This document shows, piece by piece, positions 55,266 to 63,771 of a DNA stretch of 64,000 nucleotides. The position numbers were made by a program, and so were the translations under genes. The DNA is from Flavobacterium sp. LC2016-23. GTDB taxonomy: Bacteria > Bacteroidota > Bacteroidia > Flavobacteriales > Flavobacteriaceae. Numbering within the stretch: the stretch's first letter is position 1; each line of letters opens with the position of its first letter. The notes below the pieces were generated by a model. That model made no database searches, was not told the DNA's origin, and saw only the letters and a program-made list of their open reading frames with translations. The stretch is taken from positions 62,001-126,000 of the forward strand of contig NZ_WKKE01000012.1 of the NCBI RefSeq assembly GCF_009674775.1, given 5' to 3'.

Positions 55266-56514
55266 GCTTTTGGATAAAATATTTAACTTTTTATATCCGA
55301 TTTTCAGGGATTGGGGCATGAGCCGCAATTTCGCGTCTTATTTCAGCCTGTTTTTCAATATTATTATTTTAATCGCGCTGGCTTATATTATTTACTATGC
55401 AGCAAAATTTTTGCTGGTGACGTTAACGGCTATTTTTGCACAACGTACCAAAACAAAATTTGATGATTATCTCATTCAGAATAAAACGACCCGATATACC
55501 GCTTATCTGATTCCGTTTTTCTTTATTTATAAAGCGGTTCCGGTTATTTTAGATAAATACGAATACTGGGAATTGATTTTCGGTAAAATAGTAGGTGTTT
55601 ATATTGTTTTGCTTGGATTATGGATTGTTCGTACGATTTTTAATTCGTTACGTGATTATTTAAAGCAAAAACCCGAGTACAGCGACAAACCCATTGACAG
55701 TTTTGTTCAGGTTATCATGATTGTCCTCTGGATATTCGGAGTTGCCATAATTATTTCGAAATTGTTTGGTATCAAACAAGGCGAACTATTAACTATTTTA
55801 GGAACACTTTCAGCAATTATTATCCTGATTTTCAGGGATACAATACTCGGATTTGTATCTAGTGTGCAGGTTGCGATAAATGATATGGTCCGAATTGGCG
55901 ACTGGATTACGATGGATAAATTTGGTGCCGACGGAGATGTGATCGAAATTAACCTTACGACAGTAAAAGTCCGAAATTTTGATAATACGATTACAACCAT
56001 TCCGACTTATGCTTTGAGTTCCGATTCTTTTCAGAACTGGCGCGGTATGCAAAAATCGGATGGGCGCCGTATTAAGAGGCATATTTTGATCAAAAGCAGC
56101 AGCATTCGTTTTTTAAATAACGAAGATCTGGATCTGATGAAAAAAGTGCAGCTTATCAGTTCCTACATAGAAACCAGACAGGCAGAAATTGAAAAATACA
56201 ACGAACTGCGCGGAGTTGATAAATCATTGGCTCTAAATGGCCGTAATATGACCAATCTGGGATTATTTCGAAAGTATATCATGCAGTATTTGATGACACA
56301 TCCCGGACTAAATAAAGATATGCACATCATGTGCCGCCAGTTACAATCTACGGCGCATGGAGTTCCTTTAGAAATTTATGCCTTTTCGAGCGATAAACGC
56401 TGGGCCAATTACGAATACATTATGGCTGATATTTTCGATCATGTAATGGCTTCAGTGATCTATTTTGATCTTGATATATTTGAACTGCCATCTCAAATTG
56501 GCCGATTGGATTGA
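55258..56514 (+). CDS. MscS-family mechanosensitive channel, YbdG-like
   Basis: A 418-residue channel with about five membrane helices in residues 20-190, then the MscS beta domain (DTILGFVSSVQVAINDMVRIGDWI, about 195-220; VEINLTTVKVRNFDN-like segment after it). The C-terminal domain, with LGLFRKYIMQYLMTHPGLNK and GVPLEIYAFSSDKRWANYE, closely resembles the long C-terminus of E. coli YbdG (MscM). It should open on membrane tension during osmotic downshift. It is coupled to the DUF3817 gene. Confidence 0.87.
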   Translation: MHKLLDKIFNFLYPIFRDWGMSRNFASYFSLFFNIIILIALAYIIYYAAKFLLVTLTAIFAQRTKTKFDDYLIQNKTTRYTAYLIPFFFIYKAVPVILDKYEYWELIFGKIVGVYIVLLGLWIVRTIFNSLRDYLKQKPEYSDKPIDSFVQVIMIVLWIFGVAIIISKLFGIKQGELLTILGTLSAIIILIFRDTILGFVSSVQVAINDMVRIGDWITMDKFGADGDVIEINLTTVKVRNFDNTITTIPTYALSSDSFQNWRGMQKSDGRRIKRHILIKSSSIRFLNNEDLDLMKKVQLISSYIETRQAEIEKYNELRGVDKSLALNGRNMTNLGLFRKYIMQYLMTHPGLNKDMHIMCRQLQSTAHGVPLEIYAFSSDKRWANYEYIMADIFDHVMASVIYFDLDIFELPSQIGRLD

Positions 56515-56519
56515 TTTTT

Positions 56520-56690
56520 TTTTACCATATAAGTCATTTGAGTCATTTAAGCTTTGCTTTAAACGGGCTGTATGGTTTGTTTCTTCGTTTTGATCGACCT
56601 ATTGGAATATTTTTTTAACCATATAAGTCTTTTAAGTGCATATAAAATAAAACTTACATGTACTTAAATCACTTATATGGTTTTATTTTT
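56520..56690. repeat. ACCATATAAGT word repeats with inverted arms
   Basis: ACCATATAAGTCATTTGAG and GTCATTTAAG near 56524 are followed by AACCATATAAGT (56617-56628), which pairs perfectly with ACTTATATGGTT (56671-56682), then TTTATTTTTTT. It can terminate both converging genes. It belongs to the same class of word-repeat spacers but with its own vocabulary. Confidence 0.75.
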
Positions 56691-57123
56691 TTGTTTGGAT
56701 TTCTTCGAAGATAAAGGCTGAGTTATGGTATTCGATGGGAACATCAGGAACAAAACAGGGAAGATTAAAATAAGTTCCTATTACCCCTTTTCCTAAAAAT
56801 AATTTATTGTCTTTTTTTAAAAGCGCTAAAGGCACCCTTTTCCAGCTTCCTCCAAAAGTCAGATAATGGTAATCGCCGCGTAAAGTATCTCCTTTTATAT
56901 CGCCGCGTACATCTCCGGAGTCCTTCCCTACTCCATAATGCGAAATTTCATATCGGCCAAAGAATCGTTTATCATTCATGTTGATTTCCAGAACGGCAGT
57001 GTCTTTCTTATGCACGGCACGATAGAAAGCCTTTTGGTATTTTTCTTTTCCTTCTTTGGAATTGCACGAAAACACCAGAATGAAAAGGGCGAATGAAAGG
57101 AGAGTTTTAAGGATTTTTTGCAT
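56683..57123 (-). CDS. Lipoprotein of unknown function
   Basis: A 146-residue lipoprotein (lipobox LVFSC, Cys20). The mature part is short and beta-rich, with a repeated RGD-containing segment (SGDVRGDIKGDTLRGDYHY) and GKGVIGTYFNLPCF. A small barrel anchored in the outer or inner membrane is plausible. It is upstream of nothing on its strand and 53 bp from the thioesterase gene, which is on the same strand and may share its transcript. Confidence 0.6.
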   Translation of the reverse strand: MQKILKTLLSFALFILVFSCNSKEGKEKYQKAFYRAVHKKDTAVLEINMNDKRFFGRYEISHYGVGKDSGDVRGDIKGDTLRGDYHYLTFGGSWKRVPLALLKKDNKLFLGKGVIGTYFNLPCFVPDVPIEYHNSAFIFEEIQTKK

Positions 57124-57176
57124 TTTTGTCGTTCTGTTTTTAAAACAATCTGTATTTAAGAGTATTGAAGTTTTGC

Positions 57177-57560
57177 TTACAAACGGTCTTTTACAAATTC
57201 AATCTGCGTTTTTCCGTGTGCCAGTGGTTTACCGCTTTCATCCAGATTGACCATAGTAGCGTTGTCGATTGTAATAATGATTTCGCGGGTCATCATGTTT
57301 CTAACGGCACATTTGAGTACGAGCGACGTATTTCCGAATTTGACTACATCAATTCCGATTTCGACAATATCCCCTTGTCTGGCGGAACTTTTGAAATTAA
57401 TCTCGGACATGTATTTAGTGACTACTTTTTGATTCTGCAATTGAATGATACTGTACAGTGCCAGTTCTTCATCAATCCAGGACAATAAATGTCCGCCAAA
57501 TAAAGTTCCGTTTGGATTTAAATCCTGAGGCTTAACCCATTTTCTGGTATGAAATCGCAT
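57177..57560 (-). CDS. Acyl-CoA thioesterase, hotdog family (YciA-like)
   Basis: A 127-residue single hotdog domain. The catalytic-site region reads NPNGTLFGGHLLSWIDEELA (Asn and Asp positions as in YciA/BFIT-type enzymes) and the second strand region is MSEINFKSSARQGDIVEIGI. Such enzymes hydrolyse medium- and long-chain acyl-CoA in the cytoplasm, as tetramers or hexamers. The length matches the family. The preferred chain length cannot be inferred. Confidence 0.82.
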   Translation of the reverse strand: MRFHTRKWVKPQDLNPNGTLFGGHLLSWIDEELALYSIIQLQNQKVVTKYMSEINFKSSARQGDIVEIGIDVVKFGNTSLVLKCAVRNMMTREIIITIDNATMVNLDESGKPLAHGKTQIEFVKDRL

Positions 57561-57630
57561 ATTTTTATTTTAGATAAAACAAAAATAGGTTTTTACTATC
57601 GGATTTTTTCTTTAATTTTAAAGAAAAAAC

Positions 57631-58038
57631 ATGACAGACAGAGACACTTTTTTAAAAGAATTCAGAGGCGAAACTTTAGGAACTGTAAGTGCTCAGTCTT
57701 CGGCAGATGAGCTGTTCCAGAATCAGACGATCAGGCCGGTTTTAAAACTCCAGAATGATCTTTTTATCGCTGCTTTTATCAACTATGTCAATAAAAACAA
57801 AGCTGATTTTTATTCGTATACCGTAGAAAAGAAATTACAAACCATCGAAAATTCGATCCAGAAAGACATTAAATTCAGAAACTCCCTGAAAGGAATGGTA
57901 ATAGCACTTTTTACCGTTGAAGAATACAATACATACATTCAGAATTCATCGAGCTTAAACAAACGAATGATGAATTTACTAACTGAGCGTTTGAAAAGCC
58001 AGGTGCAGTTGTTTGAAAAGGTAGATGTGAAAAGTTAG
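57631..58038 (+). CDS. Small helical protein of unknown function
   Basis: A 135-residue soluble protein, helical throughout by composition (LQNDLFIAAFINYVNKNKAD, KKLQTIENSIQKDIKFRNSL). No metal-ligand pattern is visible, although I recall similar Flavobacterium proteins being labelled glyoxalase without support. It is divergent from the thioesterase gene by 70 bp. A repeat spacer follows. Confidence 0.55.
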   Translation: MTDRDTFLKEFRGETLGTVSAQSSADELFQNQTIRPVLKLQNDLFIAAFINYVNKNKADFYSYTVEKKLQTIENSIQKDIKFRNSLKGMVIALFTVEEYNTYIQNSSSLNKRMMNLLTERLKSQVQLFEKVDVKS

Positions 58039-58155
58039 ATGTTGAGATGCAAGATGCAAGATGTGAGACTGAAAACTGTGACTGAGACTGCGACTGTAAA
58101 CTGTGACTGAAAACTGAGACTAAAAAAAATAAGCCTTTCCATACAGAAAAGGCCT
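58035..58155. repeat. Word-repeat spacer and minus-strand terminator
   Basis: ATGCAAGATGCAAGATGTGAG starts as a 7-bp tandem. ACTGAGACTGCGACTGTAAAC and GACTGAAAACTGAGACT are reverse relatives of the CAGTTTACGGTTTTCAG words at 4226. GCCTTTCC...GAAAAGGC (58133-58153) with a minus-strand T tract terminates the DUF885 gene. Confidence 0.7.
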
Positions 58156-58170
58156 CTTTTGTGTGTGTGA

Positions 58171-59913
58171 TTACTCTTTAGACAACATCAATTCCTTAAT
58201 GTATTTCACGGGAGCGCTGCCGAAACTCAGGAATTTTTCATGAAATTTTTTCAGGTTAAAATCCTTACCTTGTTGCTTTTTAAGATCTTCTCTTAAATTA
58301 TAAATTTCAGTATATCCGGTAAAATAAGAACACAACTGAACCTGTGATAAAGTGACACGTTTCCATTTGCCATCGGCTTCGGCTTGTTGCTGGAAGGCTT
58401 CTTTGGTTAACAAATCCAAAGCATCTCCTTTAGACATGTTCTTAGTATGAACGCTGATGTCCAGAATGGTATTGCAAGTCGTTCTTAAATTCCATTTATA
58501 ATACATCAGCCACATTTCGTCAGAATTCTTGTAACCGCTTTCCAGCATCATTTTTTCGGCATAAACAGCCCATCCTTCTACCATGGCACCATTCCCAAGA
58601 ATTGATTTTATAATACTTGGTGACTGGTTGCTGTAGACCAATTGTGTGTAATGTCCCGGAATCGCTTCGTGTATGTTTAAGATCTGAAGAATATAATCGT
58701 TGTATTCACGTAAATAGCTTTCAGAATTTTCTGCTGTCCAGCCGGACATGCTTCCTACATTGTAGTACGTATTTGCATTTTTATCATAAGGTCCCGGTGC
58801 CGAGATAGAAGCTCCCGCCACTCCGGCCATGTAAGCCGGCTCTTTGCGCACCACAAGCGGTTTTGAGGGATCGATGTACAATAAATCCTTTGCTTTTACA
58901 TAAGCCGTTAGCTCCGGAATTTGTTTTTCAATTTCAGATTGAAATTTCTCCGGTGTTGTATGCTGTAGTGAAATTTTATCAATAACCTGTTTGATTAATT
59001 CTAATTTATCGGCTGGTTTTGGTGCAGTTCCTTTGTATTTAGTCCAAAGTTTGTCTGCAAGAACAAACATTTTGTCGTGCAGGTCTTTTTTATGATCAAT
59101 TGCTATTTTATAAATCTGATCTACGTTGTATCCGGACTGAATGTCCAAATCGAATTTTTCAGCATACAATTCAGCTCCTAGTCTAAAAGAACGCGGCGTT
59201 TTATTCGGTAATTTTTTTAGCCAGTCTGCATAATCTTTAATTGCTTTTACGGCAACTTTGGCTTTGTCAAGCATTTCCTTTTTCTCCGCTTCCGTTAATT
59301 TACTTTTATCTAAAGCAGCACTTAGTTCTCCTTCAAAAACAGAGGATCCGCCTAAGTTTTGAGCAATAGCCAGTTCGGTATGTTCTATAGTCGGGTTTTT
59401 GATATTCTTTTTAGCTGCTTCATAATAGGCCGGAATTCCGTTCATCTTCGTATTAAAAGCTTTTAAACGAGTTTCCAGGCTATCGTAGCTTCCATTCAGA
59501 ATTTCCGCAAAAGAACCACAAACATTGTATTCAGAAGGGTTCCATTGAGACGATTTCATTTTTGTGGTACTGAAAATAATACCGTCCATTTGATTTTTTA
59601 TCATGTAGAAATCCGTTTTATTCTTATCTGATAAATCGTCAATATTATACTGTTTTAGGGAATCTAATTGTGCGGCAGCAAAATCAAGCTGTTTTTTTTC
59701 ATCCTTACTATCGGGAATGACCAAAACACTGTCTAATTTATGGTAGCCGACACCTGAAGCCCAGCCCGGATAGACTTCCCAAAGGCTTGTAACAAAACCA
59801 TCTTTATAGTGGTCGAATTTTTTATCTAAGGAAGTGTCGTCAGAACTTTTTGCACTTTTATTACAGGAAAGCAGTAATGTTACCGTACAAATGGAAAGAA
59901 GCAGTTTTTTCAT
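58171..59913 (-). CDS. DUF885-family lipoprotein, putative metallopeptidase
   Basis: A 580-residue lipoprotein (lipobox LLLSC, Cys17). The C-terminal half holds NIHEAIPGHYTQL, the HExxxxH-like signature of DUF885, with GWAVYAEKM and a conserved Gly-rich approach region before it. These proteins are thought to be zinc-dependent carboxypeptidase-like enzymes, but substrates are unknown. It is exported and lipid-anchored, so periplasmic or surface peptide turnover is likely. It is on the same strand as the E1 gene, about 50 bp downstream of it. Confidence 0.82.
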   Translation of the reverse strand: MKKLLLSICTVTLLLSCNKSAKSSDDTSLDKKFDHYKDGFVTSLWEVYPGWASGVGYHKLDSVLVIPDSKDEKKQLDFAAAQLDSLKQYNIDDLSDKNKTDFYMIKNQMDGIIFSTTKMKSSQWNPSEYNVCGSFAEILNGSYDSLETRLKAFNTKMNGIPAYYEAAKKNIKNPTIEHTELAIAQNLGGSSVFEGELSAALDKSKLTEAEKKEMLDKAKVAVKAIKDYADWLKKLPNKTPRSFRLGAELYAEKFDLDIQSGYNVDQIYKIAIDHKKDLHDKMFVLADKLWTKYKGTAPKPADKLELIKQVIDKISLQHTTPEKFQSEIEKQIPELTAYVKAKDLLYIDPSKPLVVRKEPAYMAGVAGASISAPGPYDKNANTYYNVGSMSGWTAENSESYLREYNDYILQILNIHEAIPGHYTQLVYSNQSPSIIKSILGNGAMVEGWAVYAEKMMLESGYKNSDEMWLMYYKWNLRTTCNTILDISVHTKNMSKGDALDLLTKEAFQQQAEADGKWKRVTLSQVQLCSYFTGYTEIYNLREDLKKQQGKDFNLKKFHEKFLSFGSAPVKYIKELMLSKE

Positions 59914-59962
59914 AATTTATTATTTACTAATACTAAAGGTTTTAAGGTGCTCTAAAATAAGT

Positions 59963-61939
59963 CTAATATTGTAATAATTCCAATAAAACTTGTTCAAAAC
60001 GGTTTTTAGGCAGAAACTGGTCTTCAAGTGCTTTTGTAAACGGGATTGGAGAATCCAGGCTCGCTACTCTTTTTACAGGAGCATCCAGATATTCGAAACA
60101 TTCTTCCATGATTAAAGCTGAAATATCGCTTGCAATTCCGCCAAACAAAGTATCTTCCTGGTAGATAATTACTTTTCCGGTTTTTTTAACAGATGCAAAA
60201 ATAGTTTCCGTATCCAATGGCTGTAAAGTTCTTAAATCAATCAGATCAGCTTCTATTTGCGGATTTTTAGCCAAAGTATCCAATGCCCAGTGAACAGGAG
60301 CTCCAAACGCAATAATGGTAATCGCGCTTCCTTCCTTTAATAAGGCAGCTTTTCCTAAGGGAATAGTATAATAATCTTCCGGAACATCCTGATAAACGCT
60401 TCGATACAGCTGTTTGTGTTCAAAAAACAAAACCGGATTCGGGTCATTGATCGAGGTATTCAATAAGCCTTTGGCATCATAAGGAAAAGCAGGATAAACT
60501 ACCTTTAATCCCGGAGTTTTGGTAAACCAGGCTTCATTGGTCTGTGAATGAAAAGGTCCCGCCTGAGTTCCGCCCCCACAAGGCATTCGAACCACTACAT
60601 CGGCATTTTCGCCCCAGCGATAGTGTGATTTGGCCAGTAAATTGACAATTGGATTGAAACCTGTCGATACAAAATCAGCAAATTGCATTTCTACAATGGC
60701 CTTATATCCATTAATCGATAATCCCATTCCTGCTGAAACTACGGCACTTTCGCAAATGGGCGTATTGCGGATACGGCCTTTTCCGTAGAGTTCTACAAAA
60801 CCATCCGTTATTTTAAAAGCTCCGCCGTATTCTGCAATGTCCTGCCCCATAATAACCAGGTTTTTATGACGCTGCATCGATTGATTTAAACCATTGCGGA
60901 TCGCATCAATAAAACGAATATTTTCTGATGAAGAAGACGGGTTAATCTCTTCATGCTGATAAGGTTTGTAAACATCATCTAATTCTCCGCTATAGGTAGG
61001 GACGATTTCAGGTTCTGCGTTAGCGATGGCCAGATTTTCATCTATTTCCTGTTTTATTTCACTGTGTAAAGCTTCATCAAATTCGGGAGTCAGAATACCT
61101 GCTTCCGTTAAATAAGTCCTGTAATTTGCCACCGGATCTTTCGCAGCCCATTCGTCCATTAGTTCCTGCGGGACATATTTTGTACCACTCGCCTCTTCAT
61201 GGCCACGCATTCTGAAGGTTTTAAACTCCAGTAAAACAGGATGCGGGTTTTCTATCATTTCAGCTTTAAGCTGCGTCAGTTTATTGTAAACTTCAACAAT
61301 ATTATTACCGTCTATAATATAACTTTCAATACCATAGCCAATGCCTTTGTCTGCAAGATTTTCGCAAAGATATTGTTCATTGGTTGGTGTTGAAAGACCA
61401 TAACCGTTATTTTCAATGATAAACATTACCGGCAATTTCCAAACGGCAGCAATGTTCAATGCTTCGTGAAAATCCCCTTCACTGGTGGCGCCTTCACCGG
61501 TAAAAACGGCAGTGACTTTTTTATTATTCTCCAGTTTATCAGCCAGAGCGATTCCGTCTGCAATCCCCAATTGAGGACCAAGATGCGAAATCATGCCAAT
61601 AATATTGTATTCCTGGGTTCCGAAGTGAAAACTGCGGTCTCTTCCTTTTGTAAAACCGTTTGCTTTTCCCTGCCATTGCGAGAACAGACGGTAAAAGGGG
61701 ATATTTCGCGTCGTGAAAACCCCCAGGTTACGGTGCATGGGCAATACGTATTCTGATTCATCCAAAGCGGCGGTAACCCCTACGGCTATGGCTTCCTGGC
61801 CTATTCCGGAGAACCATTTTGATACTTTGCCCTGACGGATCAGGATGAGCATTTTCTCTTCTATTAATCTGGGTTTTAGTATTTTTTTATATAAATCTAA
61901 AAGTTGGGAATCGGTTAAGTTTTGTCTGTAAAAGATCAT
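59963..61939 (-). CDS. 2-oxoacid dehydrogenase E1 component, fused alpha and beta subunits
   Basis: A 658-residue ThDP enzyme. The alpha part (about 1-320) has the ThDP motif GEGATSEGDFHEALNIAA...IENNGYG, and the beta part (about 345-655) has GQDIAEYGGAFKITDG, PICESAVVSAGMGLSINGYK and the C-terminal AFGAPVHWAL domain. The join is continuous, so this is a true fusion. ATG 61939 is the start: the upstream TTG at 61966 lies in the promoter's -7 box. E2 and E3 genes are absent. A branched-chain or pyruvate substrate is possible. Confidence 0.85.
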   Translation of the reverse strand: MIFYRQNLTDSQLLDLYKKILKPRLIEEKMLILIRQGKVSKWFSGIGQEAIAVGVTAALDESEYVLPMHRNLGVFTTRNIPFYRLFSQWQGKANGFTKGRDRSFHFGTQEYNIIGMISHLGPQLGIADGIALADKLENNKKVTAVFTGEGATSEGDFHEALNIAAVWKLPVMFIIENNGYGLSTPTNEQYLCENLADKGIGYGIESYIIDGNNIVEVYNKLTQLKAEMIENPHPVLLEFKTFRMRGHEEASGTKYVPQELMDEWAAKDPVANYRTYLTEAGILTPEFDEALHSEIKQEIDENLAIANAEPEIVPTYSGELDDVYKPYQHEEINPSSSSENIRFIDAIRNGLNQSMQRHKNLVIMGQDIAEYGGAFKITDGFVELYGKGRIRNTPICESAVVSAGMGLSINGYKAIVEMQFADFVSTGFNPIVNLLAKSHYRWGENADVVVRMPCGGGTQAGPFHSQTNEAWFTKTPGLKVVYPAFPYDAKGLLNTSINDPNPVLFFEHKQLYRSVYQDVPEDYYTIPLGKAALLKEGSAITIIAFGAPVHWALDTLAKNPQIEADLIDLRTLQPLDTETIFASVKKTGKVIIYQEDTLFGGIASDISALIMEECFEYLDAPVKRVASLDSPIPFTKALEDQFLPKNRFEQVLLELLQY

Positions 61940-61963
61940 TTCAGGTTGTTTTTTTATAGTTTT

Positions 61964-61971
61964 CAAATATA
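61964..61971 (-). promoter_or_regulatory. -7 promoter box of the E1 gene
   Basis: CAAATATA reads TATATTTG on the minus strand, an exact TANNTTTG. Transcription would start near 61958, giving a leader of about 20 nt before ATG 61939. Confidence 0.5.
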
Positions 61972-62208
61972 TAAAAATATAACAATTTTAACAGTATTTG
62001 TTAAATAATTAACTTTTTAAAAGTTTTTGAATTAGCCGAAATAAAAATAGAAAATTTAATAACGGCTAAGATGCTTTTTCATCAGAAAAGTACAATTTTA
62101 TTCTTTATCCCATAATTGGCATTAGAATACATTTTTAAACAGCGAAATAAGGGGCAGGTATATCTTCGGGATCAAATAAACAAATGAATTTTATCCTAAA
62201 ATTTAAAA
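61972..62208. other. AT-rich divergent intergenic region
   Basis: TTAGCCG (62032-62038) and CGGCTAA (62063-62069) form a 7-bp inverted repeat over 24 nt, either a regulator site or a weak hairpin. No gene was seen. Confidence 0.4.
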
Positions 62209-62236
62209 TTGAAATATAAAATATTCTCTACCTTTG
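62209..62236 (+). promoter_or_regulatory. Promoter of the 2OG-Fe(II) oxygenase gene
   Basis: TTG (62209-62211), a 17-nt spacer and TACCTTTG (62229-62236) match the Bacteroidota consensus in both boxes. Confidence 0.65.
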
Positions 62237-62285
62237 TTATTGAAAGACTTTTCTATGTCTTTTATCTTTAATAAAAATGTAAAGT

Positions 62286-63236
62286 ATGCAAAACATTCCT
62301 AGTGTAGACTTACGTGATTTCCTTTCGGGCGACCCGGAACGTAAACAAAAATTTGTAAATGAAATCGGCAGTGCATTTGAAAACATTGGCTTCGTAGCCC
62401 TAAAAGGTCATTTTCTGGATGACCAGCTGGTAGACGAACTTTATGGTGAAATAAGAAAATTTTTCGCCTTGCCAGTAGAAACCAAGCATAATTATGAAAT
62501 TCCCGGAATCGGTGGCCAGAGAGGTTATGTTTCTTTTGGAAAAGAACATGCCAAAGGGCGAAAAGAGGGCGATTTAAAAGAATTCTGGCATTTTGGTCAA
62601 TATGTTGACAAAGATTCCAAATACGCATCGGAATATCCGGACAACGTAGAAGTAAAAGAATTGCCTCGTTTTAATGTGGTGGGCAAAGAAGCGTACCAAA
62701 TGCTTGAAAAAACAGGTGTTTATGTTTTACGAGCGCTGGCTTTGCATTTGGGTTTAGATGAGTTTTACTTTGATCAGTATGCCAAAGAAGGAAACTCTAT
62801 TTTGAGACCCATTCATTATCCGCCTATTACTTCAGAGCCTGAAAATGCCATTCGTGCCGCAGCTCACGGAGATATTAACCTGATTACACTTTTAATGGGG
62901 GCTCAGGGCAAAGGATTACAAGTTCAGAATCACGATGGCGAATGGATTGATGCTATCGCGCAGGATGACGAGTTAGTAATCAATGTTGGCGATATGTTGT
63001 CAAGACATACCAATAATAAGCTAAAATCAACGATTCACCAGGTAGTAAATCCTCCAAGGGAATTATGGGGAACTTCACGTTACTCGATTCCGTTTTTTAT
63101 GCACCCGGTAAGCGATATGCGCCTGGATTGTTTAGAAAATTGCATTGATGCTGAAAATCCTAAGAAATTTGAAGATATCACCGCAGGAGACTACTTATAT
63201 GAACGTTTAGTAGATTTAGGTTTGATCAAAAAATAA
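62286..63236 (+). CDS. Isopenicillin N synthase-like 2OG-Fe(II) oxygenase
   Basis: A 316-residue non-heme iron oxygenase. The iron triad is visible as HGDIN (His and Asp, HxD) and the later His in STIHQVVNP, and the 2-oxoglutarate-binding RYSIPFF (RxS) follows. The N-terminal DIOX_N domain begins IPSVDLRDFLSGD. The family hydroxylates or ring-forms small molecules, and the substrate here is unknown. It has its own promoter and a palindromic terminator-like repeat downstream, so it is probably a single-gene unit. Confidence 0.85.
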   Translation: MQNIPSVDLRDFLSGDPERKQKFVNEIGSAFENIGFVALKGHFLDDQLVDELYGEIRKFFALPVETKHNYEIPGIGGQRGYVSFGKEHAKGRKEGDLKEFWHFGQYVDKDSKYASEYPDNVEVKELPRFNVVGKEAYQMLEKTGVYVLRALALHLGLDEFYFDQYAKEGNSILRPIHYPPITSEPENAIRAAAHGDINLITLLMGAQGKGLQVQNHDGEWIDAIAQDDELVINVGDMLSRHTNNKLKSTIHQVVNPPRELWGTSRYSIPFFMHPVSDMRLDCLENCIDAENPKKFEDITAGDYLYERLVDLGLIKK

Positions 63237-63247
63237 AAACTTAAATA

Positions 63248-63300
63248 AATTCCAATATTAAAATTCCAAATTCCAAGATTCCATTGGAATTTGGAATTTA
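63248..63300. repeat. AAATTCCAAATTCC-family inverted repeat
   Basis: AAATTCCAAATTCCAA (63261-63276) and TTGGAATTTGGAATTT (63284-63299) are exact reverse complements over a 7-nt loop. A T tract follows. It is the fourth copy of this family in the window. Confidence 0.85.
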
Positions 63301-63350
63301 ATTTTTAAAAACCTTAATCGCTGGAGTTTATTTTTTTACAATAAAAATTT

Positions 63351-63683
63351 ATGGATTTACAAGATCAGTTAAAAAATTTGTTTCCCGATCACATCGAATC
63401 AACTGAACCTGAAGAAGTTCAGCAGGAAGACCATGTGCTTTATGTTCAGAAAGAGCCTATGATCTGCAAATTTGAAAAAAGAAAAGGAAAAGCAACCACC
63501 ATAATCGAAGGCTACGAAGGCAGTGATGAAGACTTTAAAATTTTAGCTAAAGAAATCAAAACAAAACTAAGTGTCGGCGGAACCTTCAAAGATGATTCCA
63601 TTATTATTCAGGGAGATTATCGCGATAAAATTATGGCCATTTTAAAAGAAAAAGGATTTAAAACCAAAAGAGTTGGAGGATAG
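63351..63683 (+). CDS. SUI1/eIF1-family translation factor (YciH-like)
   Basis: A 110-residue protein. The conserved SUI1 fold starts near residue 35 (CKFEKRKGKATTIIEGYEG) and ends with KIKLSVGG-type (TKLSVGGTFKDDSIIIQGDY) and the basic KGFKTKRVGG tail. It is related to eukaryotic eIF1 and E. coli YciH, which affects start-codon fidelity on the 30S subunit. The N-terminal 30 acidic residues are variable. A repeat stub separates it from the nucleoside phosphorylase gene. Confidence 0.85.
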   Translation: MDLQDQLKNLFPDHIESTEPEEVQQEDHVLYVQKEPMICKFEKRKGKATTIIEGYEGSDEDFKILAKEIKTKLSVGGTFKDDSIIIQGDYRDKIMAILKEKGFKTKRVGG

Positions 63684-63721
63684 TAGATTTCTGATTTTAG
63701 AGTTTAGATTTAAAATTTCAG

Positions 63722-63770
63722 AAAAAAACTCAGCACCTTAGCACCTCACAACCTTAGCACCTCACAAAAA
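63722..63770. repeat. Word-repeat spacer (CTTAGCACCTCACAAC)
   Basis: CAGCACCTTAGCACCTCACA and ACCTTAGCACCTCAC form an imperfect 15-16 bp tandem directly before the next start codon. Confidence 0.7.
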
Positions 63771-63771
63771 A

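Noticed and set aside
57631..58038. Glyoxalase annotation for the 135-residue protein
   Set aside because: No VOC-fold metal ligands or beta-strand repeats are visible; it is helical.
59963..61939. E1 alpha and beta as two genes joined by an assembly error
   Set aside because: The linker is in frame, acidic and free of stops, and fused E1 proteins of this size are known in Bacteroidota.
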